Shown in pieces: positions 11,360 to 23,583 of a stretch of 64,000 nucleotides of DNA. Position 1 is the stretch's first letter; every line of letters begins with the position of its first letter. The notes below the pieces were generated by a model. The model saw only the letters and a program-made list of their open reading frames with translations, was not told where the DNA came from and searched no databases. Source of the stretch: Isoetes taiwanensis (Eukaryota; Streptophyta; Lycopodiopsida; Isoetales; Isoetaceae); the NCBI GenBank assembly GCA_021234155.1, contig JAJEKV010000477.1, positions 62,001-126,000 of the forward strand, written 5' to 3'. The position numbers were made by a program, and so were the translations under genes.

Positions 11360-13620
11360 AAATTATGTGAGCAAGACTTTGATGGACATGTTTCAAATTC
11401 TCATCTTTCTAAGGAATCATGCCACGTTTATACTAAATCTAGCTACAATGGACCCCTCATACGTACTCACATGTCTGAATGTGGGTGTCATGTCAATGTA
11501 TGATATGCATCTGTGCAGCAACCTTTCTGTATTACGTGATTAGGTTAACCTAAAATGTAAGACATGGGTTATCAGACACCACCACCACAAGTGCAGAATT
11601 AGAAGCATCTCTTACATGTAATTCATGGCTTGTTGGCATTTCAAGAGCTTCAATCTGCCACAAACTCACAGTGTGGTTGTTCTCTGGCTGATAAGGATTA
11701 ACCACATCCCGCTAAATATACAACAATCCGCATAAGATACTTTCTATGGCATTGAGTATGTTCTTTGCATTGATGCTAAACTATTGTAGGAGCTGTGTTT
11801 TGCCATAACTATGGCACTTCTCCATACCTTGGTCTTGGTTACCTGAACGTGAGATTTGAACTGGCATTGGGGAAGCCGCAGCTGCAGCGCTGATAAACTG
11901 CATATGCATCTGGCCAGTCTAGTCTGTACTGCCAGTTGGTCGAACGAATATAATCTAAGGCTGGTCGGACATTTGCTCCGGTGTTTGTGGGTCATCGCCA
12001 GAATCTTTTGGACTTTTTTGGACGTATCAGCATATGTCAGATTTATTTTGCGCACTATCCTATCCTTATTGCACTATCCTTATTGTTTTTTTGGATCATT
12101 GGATCCAAGCATAGTTCCATGAATATGCCAAATCAAGGGCTGTGCAATTTCCACATCAAATTTCCAAATCAAACCCACGTATAAGCTTGCGCAACCCATA
12201 CAGCTATTATACGTATATACATACATGGTATACTTCAATCTATACACATAAAAAATGCACGAACACCATTGCATTCACAAAAGACACATAAGAACAAATA
12301 AGAACACAGAAGAGTGAAGAACAGATGAGAACTTGAAGTGAACAAATAAGAACAAAGTGAAGAACAGATAAGAACAGCACTGCAATTTCAGCAGAAATTT
12401 TACATGCTTGAACAATAAAAAATCAGCAAAGCAGGTCCCCAAATTTGGCCAATAAGAACTGCGCAGTCCTGGCTTATCTCCACCCGAACAGGATCCTGCC
12501 ATAGCTGGAGTAGCCATAGCTAGAAACCCAAGCTGGAGTAGCCATAGCTGGAGTAGCCATAGCTGGAACCCAAGCTTTATGCAGAAATCGACCTCCAGAG
12601 CCTTCTGTTTTACGCCGCCTGACTTCGCCCTCTAGATGAAATACAGTTGAACAATGCCGGATCTTCCCTCACAAAGCTGAAGAAGGCCGGATCTCCTGCG
12701 CCTGCATCGCCTCATCCCCTGCGCCTGCATCGCCCACCATGCTCCACCGCCCACCATGCTCGGACTGCCGCCACGAATTTACAACATTACCCGAAGGTCA
12801 AAAAAATTAGAACAAAACCCTAACCCCTATTTTCCGCTAAACCATTCACAAAATCATAGTAAAAGATAATTTGCAAACCTTATGCGAACATTGAGACAAA
12901 ACATCATTCAAATGCAAAGCCTAGAAATTCACATTGAGACTTGTTTTTTTTATTTAATATATTTTCTTTTTTGTGGTGGCATAGGTTATGGTGGACGCTT
13001 ATCTAGGGCTTGCTCTATGTATTGCCTATTATTACGAAGATGGTGTCTAGGTGATGGCGGCATCATCACGTCTCTTTTTCTTTCTTAATCGTGATTGTGT
13101 TTTGTGGTATTAGTGAGGTGATAGAACCAACACCACTTTATGTTACTGTATGTCGCTTTGAAGAACTATGAGCTTAATTGCAAGGGAATATGAATTGAAT
13201 AGGGGGTCCTTTTTAAATGGTGGTATACAATAAAGCGAAATTTCAGCACATCTTAAGCATCTCACCTCAGTGGTGCGGGATCTCATCCCAGTGATGTACC
13301 AATATTTGAGCTTGTGTTGCTCTGCTGATGGTCTAGATGACTACAACAAAGGAATGTTCTTGAGCACTTCTACCCAGAAGTAAGGGCATCAAGTTTGAGG
13401 GAAGGGCTTGTGAGGTTTCAATGGGCTATTGCTTCTATTTCTAAACAAACCCTAGTTTGGAAGACAAAATTTATGGTTTGAGCAATTTTGATCATTTTGA
13501 GGTGGAATATATATTTCTAGGCTAATTTGAGGCCATAAATGGGTTATAGATTGTCTATGGTCCTATTGCAACAAATTTCAGGCGATTTAAAGCTGTCTAG
13601 CACAAGTTATGAGGGTTCAA
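11360..13620. other. Intergenic with several short tandem repeats
   Basis: No gene is supported. Local repeats include AGAACAAATAAGAACA-type units at 12,280-12,375, CCATAGCTGGAGTAG units at 12,505-12,565, and CCCTGCGCCTGCATCGCC plus GCCCACCATGCTC units at 12,690-12,765. The part next to 13,632 probably belongs to the interior of the retroelement whose LTR starts at 14,313, but no gag or pol is readable. Confidence 0.5.
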
Positions 13621-13631
13621 AGTTTTGACCC

Positions 13632-14070
13632 CTCGCACAGTGCACCAGAGGCTTATTCAAAAATTTTGAAAGGGCTCCAGGCGCACTCTGTGAGTGGTTG
13701 CCACTTGTTTAAGTCCTAGATGACTTTAAAAGTTGGTATGAAGGTAGAATCTTGCGTATTTTGAGAAGGTAAGCTAGGATATGCCCTTAGTTTCTTGTTT
13801 TAGACTCGTCTCGGTGTAGATCCATGGTCAAATGCTCACACAGTGCGCCAGAGGCTGGTTCAAAAATTTTGAAAGGCCTCTAGGCGCACTCTGTGAGTGG
13901 TCACTGGGGTATGACAAGTGTTTTTAGCTTAAAATTCGATTTGAAACCTCCTTATGCTATCAGATTACTCTAATTATCTATATTTCTTTGTGAACTATGG
14001 TCAAATACTCACACAGTGCGCGAGAGCCCCGAGCTAATTTTTAGCTAAGGCCCTGGGCGCACTCTATGAG
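13632..14070 (-). repeat. Three long hairpins in a retroelement leader
   Basis: Inverted repeats of about 63 bases lie at 13,632-13,694, 13,835-13,897 and 14,008-14,070. Outer arms read CTCACACAGTGCGCC and GGCGCACTCTGTGAG. The centre is TTCAAAAATTTTGAA in the first two but AGCTAATTTTTAGCT in the third, so the sequence changed while pairing stayed. They lie 240-680 bases inside the primer-binding site. Related but different hairpins occur at the same place in the 28-kb element. Confidence 0.8.
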
Positions 14071-14299
14071 TGGTTGCTCTTTCTAGTAGCCAAAATTTTC
14101 AAGTTTTATTAAAATTTCAAGTTTATTTTTCGCTAACTATTATCAGCTTAGCTCTTTTACACTACTAATGGAAAAGAAATTTCTCCCTGCCCATTTCCCG
14201 AGGTTCATGCTTGGGATTTTAACTCCAAAACTGAAGATCTAGACCGTTAGTACTACTAGGGAAATGGCCAGTGCTCGATCCTGATCCTCCAAGATCATT

Positions 14300-14311
14300 G
14301 CTCTGATACCA
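14300..14311 (-). promoter_or_regulatory. Retrotransposon primer-binding site (initiator tRNA-Met)
   Basis: The minus strand reads TGGTATCAGAGC, complementary to the 3' end of plant initiator tRNA-Met, one base away from the LTR edge at 14,313. This fixes the element as minus-oriented, with its 5' LTR at the higher coordinates. Confidence 0.85.
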
Positions 14312-14312
14312 T

Positions 14313-15860
14313 TGTGACGTCCCCTGCTCATATACGATGCTCCCATCGTACAGAATCAGAGTTCATTCCTCCTGTCAATGCTCTTGCTGACATGAGGCCC
14401 TCCACCTAACATCAGATCCTTGCTAACAATCAAGAATCCAATGGGAAGAATGGACGTGTCATTCATCCCATCTCCCTCGGGACCTATCTAGCTGCGGAAG
14501 CATATCAAACATGAGCACATAGCATCAAATAACATATGTATCCACCCCGAAGTGTGGCTCACCATAACATAACATATGTAATGACATCAGTAACATCAAC
14601 ATAAGGGGAATCCTACCCAAGGCTCAGACTCATGGGGATCGACTGACGGTTTGGGTCTCCATAAGTCAATGCCGATAGAATTCATGGCAAATGGATTGGG
14701 TTGGCATAAGAACATGGTCGTTGGGTAGTCCGCTCCATCCGCCCCTCTTGTGCATACTTTGCAGAATAGGCTGATAAGTCTTGGGACTCGGCCGTAGCCT
14801 GCCGGGTGCATAGCCAAGGGGGCTACTCTTGGGTTGCATCTCCCCAGTCCCGATGAGGCAGGAGGAGATCACCCCCTCCAGTGGCATGCATGCATGCATG
14901 CCCATCACAGGCGGCTCGAGGGCCGCTGCCCGTCTATGACTTGAACCCCATGGAAGGTGACGCATCACCCCAGAGATGTCGAGCCCATGCCTTGCCCACA
15001 CGCAGTGGCAAACCATCAGGCCTAGCCCGCTAAGATCCCTGGTAGGGTTTACACACCAGAGGGATCAATCTGCAATGGGACAAGTCCCCCTTATCTATCG
15101 GTCTATTCCCGTCACTCATAGCCAGGCGGGCTCTTATGCACAGGCCACATTAATTGGGCATTAAATGAGGCTATCTAGATACATCAACTACTGAGGCTTT
15201 CAGGGTCTCTACCCCCCCTCCCAATACATAGGAGTGCGCATAGAATAGAACATCATCATCCATAGAACTGAAACATAGAATAACATCTAATCTATCTACC
15301 TAAACATACGTGGTTAGTTTCCTTTGTTAGGGCTTGTGATCTCAGAATCTATTAGGCCTCTAAGGCTGAACTAACATGCTAAACTAGCTCATTGCTGGAG
15401 TAAAAGTCGGCATTGCACAACAGAATTGCTGTTTACCTAAACCTTGGCTTGCTCCAGCTCCTCGGAATGCGTCCATGCTTCTGTTCAAGGCGAAGATGGC
15501 CGAATCTTGGAGATCTGCTATGCAAAGCCAGCTTAGCGGCATCTGGCAATGCAAAATAGCAGCTTGGCTTGGCCGGAATGGCTCTTGGAAGCTGGAATGC
15601 AAAAAGGGAAAAGGTTTAAGGTTTTCCCTTTTGTTCCTTTTACATGACCTTTTAGGGTTAGGGTTAAAAGGGCATGTGGGGTTTTGCCATGTGGTAAAGG
15701 GGTTAAATGCACATGTTTATAGACATGTGCAACATAGGAAGTTGCTTTCTAGGGTGCAACTTTTTACGGTTTCCAAGTACACGTCGTCAAGGCGAAATGT
15801 ACATGTGACATGGCAGTATAATATACGTATTCATACTATATATTATGCTGGAACGTCACA
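14313..15860 (-). mobile_element. 5' LTR (1,548 bp) of a retrotransposon
   Basis: The LTR runs from TGTGACGTCC to GAACGTCACA, a proper terminal inverted repeat, and abuts a tRNA-Met primer-binding site. The last 673 bases are duplicated at 1-675, and a diverged whole copy lies at 28,331-29,892. The matching 3' LTR is not seen in the window, and neither gag nor pol can be read inward of it, so the element is defective or non-autonomous. ORFs inside are not conserved. Confidence 0.8.
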
Positions 15861-16645
15861 TCTTGCATGCACTACTATAATATGTCCCTTATGGTATCTA
15901 ATCATGCATGAATAAGGTAATTCTCAGTCCAGACACAACACCCATGACGAGCAAAGCACAAAGCATTGCCTATCTAAATAAATTGCTAAAATGGGTATTT
16001 GAATGATTGGCTCGCTGATTCTGACAAGCCTATGTAAACAAGATTTTCCTGCATCATCACCTCGATGAAGCATCACTCAACCTGCAATAGCTAAATCTCG
16101 ATCAAACTAGATGTGCCACAAGCCCTCACCATATGTCTGCATGCCTACTTCTAGAAACCCTCCTTTTATAAGCTGAAATTACAATCCAAATAGTTATTGG
16201 GCGAAATATTAAACAACTTGCGAAAATTATACTTAGTACTCTGGTGAACATCTCTTGTGCAAAAGGATCAGCTTTCTTACTTATAGTCGATTTTCCTCTT
16301 TTTATTTCCTTGGGGATGTAGAAGAGAACTACCTTTAACAGCTTTCATTAGATGTTATATCATACAGAGATTGAGAGAACAAGTCCTTTTAGATTAGATA
16401 CATTGTTTATACATGAGATATTCGATCAATAGGGTTAACTTTCCACTTCATTAGTTTGAGATAAAGTTCTTCTTGTGGAGGATATATATTATTTGATCTG
16501 CTCAACGAAAGAGGGTGCCAGAATGGAATTGTCTGCGACCATCCACATTCAATTCTTCACCATTTATTATGGTAAAAGATCCCAATAAAGCATAAGGTGG
16601 CCTAATTATCTAGATTTTTCCGAGTGTAAAACAACGTATTAAATT

Positions 16646-16712
16646 TGCAAAAGAATAGAATAGAATAGTTTTTTTATCGTCCACTGAGACCAATCGGCCT
16701 ATGGGATTATAA
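16646..16712 (-). mobile_element. Retroposon tail inserted in duplication copy 2
   Basis: AGAATAGAATAGAATAG followed by TTTTTTTATCGTCCACTGAGACC interrupts sequence that is continuous in copy 1 near 1,535. Only about 60 bases were inserted, consistent with a strongly 5'-truncated non-LTR copy. Confidence 0.5.
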
Positions 16713-17865
16713 AATTGGTCTGCTAGTTGGGCAACTGCTTAAGTAATCTACTGAAGTTGGAAATCTATCTTACTAGAAAAATACCGTAGGCAATGTGTTT
16801 CAATTTTGGCAAGGACTGTCAATATGAGCTCCAACTATCATAAAAACCATTGCCTGGGGATAGTCTGTTTTAAATGTCTTGTCAGTCTTTCATCAGCCCA
16901 ATTTTTCCAAGTGTTGATGGATTCCAACGTCACCTTTTTCCTATACCAAAGGCCACAATCGTGGAGAAATTTCTGGTTAGAATGAGTTAAGGCTTGCAAA
17001 CTTGCAAATGAGCAAAGACATAAAGTCATTTACCTGAGACCAATTAGAATCATATTCTATTCAACAGCATCCTCTTTGGAACAAAATCCCACTATAGTTT
17101 TTTAGAAAGAATTACATAACATAGTTAACACTCAGGCAAAGCCTCCTTATCCTCCTTTAACTATTGTTTCGATGGTGTGATAGTGCCTAATGCAAGCTCA
17201 CAAAAATCAGCAGCAACCCAAGCACCCAAAAACTTCACATAATGCTCCAACAATACAAAAATAATACTCCATCGAGTAACCCAACAATCGTAGGCCAGTA
17301 ATAGGCTGAATAGTCTCGATCTTAATTGTTATAGATAAAAGAAATACATAGTAATTTCATCTAGGTTAAACAAGAAACAAATCATTGGAGTAAAATGATA
17401 ATGGTTTAACTCCATAAAGTATGGTAGAAAGAAAAGATAGCAAAGTGGTTTGTAGATATGACCATATAAAGATATTTGGTTGTTTCATGATTGCTCATAG
17501 ATTGAGAAGGAGAAAAATGGCAAAATTATTACTACTTTCAATAATTATTAGAAAACCTTAGAAATATAGAAATATGCTAGATGATGAGATTTAATTGGTC
17601 TCGCAATGTTGATGGTATCTTTGACTAATACTTGTAGCAGACAATATGAACACAATTTCATAGCAAGGGGATCTCCATATGCATACAGTGTTTTAGACAC
17701 AACATTCTATTGTGATTAATGATCAAATATTATTCAATTTATTTATGAGCTACTTGCTAGTAAGCGTCAATGTTTTTGCTTTGTTCTAGAAAGGAACAAG
17801 AAAATGGTAATCATATATGAAGGCTATCCCTAGGCTTCAAGGGAGATGGCATATTCCTTATTCTT

Positions 17866-18740
17866 TTTTGAAGGACGTGAGCCTTTATTATCCAGAGAAA
17901 GTTACAAACAAAATACAATGGGGACTAACAATAAAGCGGAGAATAGAATAGAATAGAATAGATTTTTTAACGTCCACGGAGACCAATAGGTCATGGGACC
18001 CATACAATGAGCTAGTACAATCATTACTACTAGGATTAAAAAACCCCTGCCTCGAAAGGTTTTCAAGGGAAAAACCTTTGCAGTAATGAGGATACTAGAT
18101 AAGCGGAGATAATGACTACTGAGGGCTAAGTAATTGCATATGTTTATCTAGAACCTCAAGTATGTATAATGCCAAGTCATGCACAGATGGTGCTCTGAGA
18201 AGTTATGGAAGCGTGGAATGGAATGCTAAGGTCAAAAAATGATTAGGACTATCTCAAAAGCGGGGCAACTTCGAGGAAGAGTATGGCTTTCATCTTCAAT
18301 AACACAGAATCGACAACAGGCACATAGTCTCGCTTCTCGTGGCAATTGCGACCGCTCCCATCTACCTGTCTCAATCCGTAGCCTGTGGGCCCGTGCGAAT
18401 TGATGCAATAGCTACAAGCTTGTTCCTGGACAATGAAGCAAGCAAATAAGCTTGGGGCCCTGATGCCAAGGTGGGATTTATGTGTGCATAATAATGACCA
18501 GTTTTCACTTGGGCCAAAGTAACTCCGTCCCATATCTTTTGAGAAAAACGACCATTGAGATTGTCCATTTGAGCAAATCCACCCCACCCAAATGCAACAT
18601 CTAAATTATAGCATAAGGAGGGAGCCTTTTTTTGCCAATTTTTCTAGCCAGTTGAGAACATTGCCTGCTGGCTATTCAAACTACAATGAAAAAGGCCTCG
18701 GAGCCACATCCAAGCATTCCTGACATGTTGACATGTTGGC
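17866..18740 (-). mobile_element. LINE 3' end, split by a later insertion
   Basis: This is the duplicate of the 2,929-3,200 LINE tail, with the same TTTTTTGAAGGACGTGAGCC start on the plus strand. It is interrupted at about 17,938-18,570 by a separate element and resumes at GAGCAAATCCACCCC. Confidence 0.55.
17938..18570 (-). mobile_element. Retroposon of about 630 bp with (AATAG)n tail
   Basis: The inserted sequence starts with GAATAGAATAGAATAG and TTTTTTAACGTCCACGG and is missing from copy 1, so it postdates the duplication. Its minus strand has a 112-codon frame (18,587-18,249) ending LEVAPLLR, with no domain I recognise. It is the longest member in the window of the family also seen near 2,741, 16,650 and 61,080. 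Confidence 0.55.
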
Positions 18741-20199
18741 ATATTTTTTGTCTATCTTCTTTGCAATACAATTAGTGATTAAAAGCAAGATAATTTCATC
18801 CTTGGCTAGAAATAAGGTGGGTAGGAGAGTAATTTAGGCAAGACAATTACATTCTTGGTTAGGAATAAAGTAGACAATCTTATTACATTATGATATTGGA
18901 TTGTGAGGGCAATTTACTCAGAGATTTTCTTTTCCAATGTGTACCTAGAATCATGAAAGCGACATTGTTTATCTTTCCTGGTCGTTGGCCGGATTGCTTA
19001 GTTGGTAGGAAATGTGATATTCCATCATCTGGAAATGCCGACCGGATAGAAGGACATTCAGAAAGAGTTGTGCTTTCTTTCTAAAGGCAGAGATACTGAT
19101 CTTTCTCGTAATATAGCTCGATTGATCAGCACGATCAAATAAAAATAAGTTTGCAAATGACAACCTGTAAAGAAACCTATCATATAAAAACAAGAGGGAG
19201 AAGTATTCTCTACATGCTTTAACAAAAAAAAAGATGTGCTATATGGTTGGGTCATCAAAATTAATGGCGCCAAAGTGTTTCTAACCTTATCCCAACATCA
19301 TATATGACTAGACAAATTCGCTCAATTCCCCAACATCATGTATCATATAAGAAAATGCACAACTTTTAGCTTTAGCAAAAAAAGATGCACCATGTGGATT
19401 GTCAAAGTTCATGGCAAAATGTGCCACAAATGTTTGTAATATTATCTGAACATCATGTATGACTAGACTAGTTCTTATCCCAATATCATGTATGACTAGA
19501 CATGTTCTCTCAATTCCCGCCGGCATGTATAATGTAAAGAAATATCTCTACATGCTTAGCATTTAGTTCATTAAAAAGATGTGCCATATGGGTTGTCAAA
19601 CTTCATGGCAAAATGTGCCACAAAGTGTTTCTGGTTTATCCCATCATCATGTAGACCTCATGTATGACTAGACAGGTTCTCCCATTCCCCAGCATGGCAG
19701 CATCATGTATCATTTGTATATAACTAGACCAGATTCTTCCAGTACTGTGTCCCTAGTTCTGTGCCCACATAGTGACTTAGTATATACCTAGTTCTGTGAT
19801 CCACACTGAGTGGCTTCACATGTCGCTAGTAAAAAATGTCACATTGCTTTTCCCAGTATTGTGCCCCACTGAGTGACTTCACATGTCATTAGTAGACCAA
19901 ACGTCGAGGCACCGGCATAATGATTCAACAGCCTTTGTCTTCTTCTGATGATCCTTTGTCTTCCCTTAATGCTCATCTATGAATTTAGTTGGATAATGTA
20001 TTATTATAGTTTTCGTAATTGATTAGTGGTGGTATTATACTTTATGTATTATCAGAGAAGTCCAATTGTACCTTAACCGACACACAACCTTACTTAACCA
20101 TTATTAAATCAATAGTGGAAAGAGCCACAAGTGAATTGTGGTTTTGTGGAAATTAGAATGTCTAAAACATATACATTATATCTTAAGCTATACATCCAC

Positions 20200-20568
20200 A
20201 CACATGAACAAATAGACCAAATGTTCAGTCGATTTTCTGTAAGGTTGCGTAGGAAAAAAGCATTTTGTTTGTACTCCTTGTGCGGTGTGATTGAGCAAGC
20301 CTACAATCCAACTCCAGTTGTCGAAGTGCTTAACGAGGCTTATGATTTTCGTGAATTTTCTTTCCAATGCCAGTCTGACACAGGTCCGGCTATTCACAAG
20401 TTGAATAATTTGACCTTTCAACATCATGTGAAGTTCTTTCTCAAGGAGGGTAATGCAAATCTTCAAGGAAAGTACTTTGTGACTTCTACATCCTGTTTGC
20501 CAGAGGCAGGGTTACAGTTCTTGAAAGATGTTCCTGAAGCTAAAGAAATGAGAAGAGCCATTCAGTAG
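20200..20568 (+). pseudogene. Fragment of a transposon-associated protein
   Basis: A clean 122-codon frame begins HTHEQIDQMFSRFS, continues VIEQAYNPTPVVEVLNE, and ends VPEAKEMRRAIQ. The HTHExIDQxFS motif is characteristic, to my recollection, of large uncharacterised transposon-linked proteins (DUF7869-type) that are repeated in some plant and animal genomes. It starts exactly where the segmental duplication ends, so its upstream part was lost at the breakpoint. The upstream in-frame ATG at 20,131 belongs to duplicated non-coding sequence. The family name is uncertain. Confidence 0.45.
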
Positions 20569-20754
20569 CCACTGAAGAGTGCCATAGATAACACTGAGAA
20601 GAGCAAGGACAAAAATTCTCTTATCTCACCAACCAGCATGGAGAAAAGCATAAGTTCGTGTTTTAAGTACTTTAATGAGGAAGACAAAGGCTGGTGGGAG
20701 AATTTCTTTGAAACCATGAAAGACGTGAGCAAGTCCCTAAATAACATCTCTTTG

Positions 20755-21437
20755 AAAAGAAAGCCACATCTGGGCATCTTCACTAAAACCAACAAGAGTC
20801 ACAATGCAAAGAAAGCCACATCTGGGCATCTCCACTAAAAACCAACAAGCGTCACAATGTTGACAGAAAGAAAGCCACATCTGGGCATCTCCACAAACCA
20901 ACAAGAGTCACGAGTCATAATGCCAGAGAGCCACACATTAGCCATAATGTCAATGCTGCTCGACTCAAAATCACCGTACCACACAGAGCCACACATTAGC
21001 CACCATGCTAATGCTGTCCGAGCCACAATGCTCCTCTACATCCTGCACAACAGAGAAATCCAATCAAAGTAATGGATCAGCAGATGCAATGTTGAGAAGG
21101 TACAACGGTCTATCCCAATACTCAGGCAGACTCACATAATAGGGGTTGGGTGGGTGGGTGGGTGGTATAGAAGGATGGTCTACGGCAAAACAAAGGAGAT
21201 GCAGATGAGCTGATGGAAAGGGAGAGAGAAAGAAGGGTATAAAAGGACGTCAGAAAACTGTAACTATCAAAACTAACTCATGGCAATGGTTTTGACAATT
21301 ACATTTATCTTCTTATCATTATACGAAGATAAATTCAATTGTCAAAACCAGCAAGCTAACTAAGAGAGGGAGAACACAAATGAAAGAAAGCCACATCTGG
21401 GCATCTCCATTAAAAACCAACAAGAGTCACAATGCTG
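20755..21437. repeat. Dispersed 55-bp minisatellite
   Basis: Units with AAAGCCACATCTGGGCATCT followed by CACTAAAACCAACAAGAGTC occur near 20,758, 20,811, 20,868 and again near 21,385. Related GAGCCACACATTAGCCA units lie at 20,928 and 20,983. The repeated sequence continues the end of the fragment before it. The segment between 21,070 and 21,380 is unassigned and contains a (GGGT)n run near 21,145. Confidence 0.7.
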
Positions 21438-21456
21438 AAAAATAGAGGCAGTAGAG

Positions 21457-22100
21457 TCAAAGGCTACAAGGAGGGGCAGAGGAATCCAACAAAAGGGCCA
21501 AGGCACTAGGGCCTTTAGGATCTAATCCTAACGAACAGAAAACAAGCAGTTGTTGTTGGATAGAAGGCGAAACATAATCATCTTTTGCTGAATTAAAGCG
21601 CCAATGATCATGAGCCTTGAAAATTCTATCCATGACATTCAAAGCAGCTGTTGAAGTGGCTCCTCCTCTTCTTGCTGAATGGGTACCAAAAGCACTTGCA
21701 TCTTCACCAATGGCAGCAAGGCAATGCTTGAACCATGTTCTCAGAGTGGAATATGAAACAAGCCTTCTCCTCAGAAAACAACTATGATGTGTCACACGTA
21801 TGCTTCTAATCAAATGGCCACCAGATACACCATCCACTTCAGCATAATTTCCTGACTTCAACAGTCTTTCCAAAAGGCCAACGGGGCAATAAGGACCAGA
21901 AAGGCGGGCAATAGAGTCCCAAGCACCAACACCCAACTGATCTGTCTTTTAGGAACGGATAAAAAGGTTAGCATGGGTATCCAAAATCAAAATCTCATTC
22001 CAAAGCAAAGATAGCAACTCCTTGCTATGCAGGAAGGCAACAAAGGCAATAACAATAGTTATACATCTCATAACATTCAAAAGAGAAGCTGAAGGAGAAG
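21457..22100 (-). pseudogene. Tyrosine recombinase of the DIRS-like element
   Basis: The frame shows KTDQ (a conserved lysine box), IARLSGPYCPV, then THSARRGGATSTAALNV with the catalytic H-x2-R pair, and WRFNSAKDDYV with the likely nucleophile tyrosine. Upstream, FVAFLHSKELLSLLWNEI corresponds to the first catalytic box, where an arginine is expected in LRxxEL but H-S-K is found. A TAA stop directly before KTDQ separates the two parts. The family match is strong but the enzyme should be inactive. Confidence 0.7.
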
Positions 22101-22452
22101 CAAATTATTCAAAAACCTTGCGGATCATACGAGGAAGCATGGGTTGTTTCTTTTTAAGCGAAGGAGTGGACAATCTCTTAACCATGTCTTGAACAAGGCC
22201 AATTAGGGGATGGTTTGTAGGCTTTGACTAACCTACAAGCAGGTGATGAAAAGAAACAGCAGCAATGGTCGTGCTGACACGAGCTAATGGATTAGAAAAG
22301 GAAGCGAGCAGCAATGTGAGAAAAAGGCAGACAGTGGAAGACTCCGCAGGTAGGAAAACTAGGTTCTTGGACTTGCACCAATTCTTAAAAAGGTTCCAAG
22401 CATTGGCTTCCGAAGCGGCAACTTAGAGGACGCATTAGGTACAAGACCTGTA

Positions 22453-23583
22453 CTACCGGCAGGAAAATACAAGTGGTCTACAATCTTCGAAATCCCATTC
22501 TTCAGTGTCATCGTGTAGGGCTGACCACCATGGAGCTGATTCCCAATGAAAGACCACCAGGATGCAATTGGCTTTGCAGGCTCTAGCAAAGGCATAAGCT
22601 TTGAAGGTCAAGGCTGGTGGGGGGAAGCAATAATTATTCGCACCATACCAAAACTGAGAGAAGGCATCTGGAGGGCAAGGATCCCCTGGGATAGGTTGCC
22701 AACAGTTGAAATTAGGTAGGAAATGGTTGTCTAGATTGGCAAAGCGATCCCAATCATGGGGTCCCCAGGCTAGGTCAATGATGCGAAAAACCTCAGGCGT
22801 CAGACTATAGTTAACAAAATCCCTCGGGTTAGACAAATAATCGACCCACTGGTTAAGGCTACAAGGAATCCAAGCAGGCTTTAGAATGATGTTATGACGA
22901 AGATAAAATGTGAAGGTCTGGACACACAAACAATGAAGGGTTGGAATCCTACAGCCCCCTTTATTCAAAATGTAGAAACAATTCAAGGAATCTCCATGAG
23001 CAAGTAGGCATTTCCCAGCAAAGTTAAAGGCATGAAGCTCAAGGAAATGGACTAAAGCTAAAAGCTCTCGAGCTGTAGAAGATAAAGTTTGTTCAGTCTC
23101 ATCAAAACATCCACTAAACGCGTTGCGCGTAGCAGAATCATGGACCCACACTCCCCACCTAGATCCACTGGCATCATAGGATAAAGAAACCAAAGGAGCA
23201 ACTGATTCCCAAATAAGAGCATAGTTTAACAAATCAAACCATTGAGTCCAAGCATTGATCTTAACTAGAGCAAGCGGGTTCAAGTGTACAAACTAGGACC
23301 AAGAGTCAATGGAAGCATAAATATTCAAAAGTTCAAAACTAAGAAGTTTACAAAAAGGGCCAAACACTGCCTTAAACGAAGCAATCATACCCAAGAAAGA
23401 CGCAAGTTTACAGGCAGGCATCCTAGACTCTAAGGAAAGCGACTCGGCCAAATCCAAAAACTTTTGACGGTGCTGTGATGCAATGGGCAAGAGTCCTGTC
23501 GAAGAATTGACCATAAAACCTAGAAACCTCACCTCAAAGGAAAACTCAAGTTGACACTTATGCGGAGCAATGCAGGGATAGAT
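22453..23583 (-). pseudogene. Reverse transcriptase end and RNase H of the DIRS-like element
   Basis: 23,583-23,293 encodes the RT thumb region (FEVRFLGFMVNSSTGLLPI...LASFLGMIASF). 23,283-22,453 encodes RNase H with SLSYDASGSRWGVWV (first aspartate), TARELLALVHFLE (glutamate) and LLAHGDSLNCFYIL (second aspartate). It then carries the DIRS hallmark LTPEVFRIIDLAWGPHDWDRFANL and an ILVVFHWESAPWW motif. A stop (TAG) and a short gap separate the RT and RNase H frames. The retroelement assignment is firm. Confidence 0.75.

Larger units (their letters stand above)
15861..20200. repeat. Segmental duplication, copy 2
   Basis: This is the partner of 676-4,702. It contains extra insertions at about 16,650-16,710 and 17,938-18,570 that are missing in copy 1 and so came after the duplication. 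Because both copies start within the same LTR and share the same flank, the duplicated unit must reach left of the window edge in copy 1, and it could be as long as the 15.2-kb offset between copies. Confidence 0.85.

Noticed and set aside
14596-15016. Minus-strand frames within the LTR as a gene
   Set aside because: They are not conserved in the diverged LTR copy at 28.3-29.9 kb, so they are chance frames in an LTR.
20131-20199. ATG at 20,131 as the true start of the protein fragment at 20.2 kb
   Set aside because: The first 23 codons lie in sequence shared with 4,634-4,702, where no such protein follows, so they are duplicated flank and not part of the gene.
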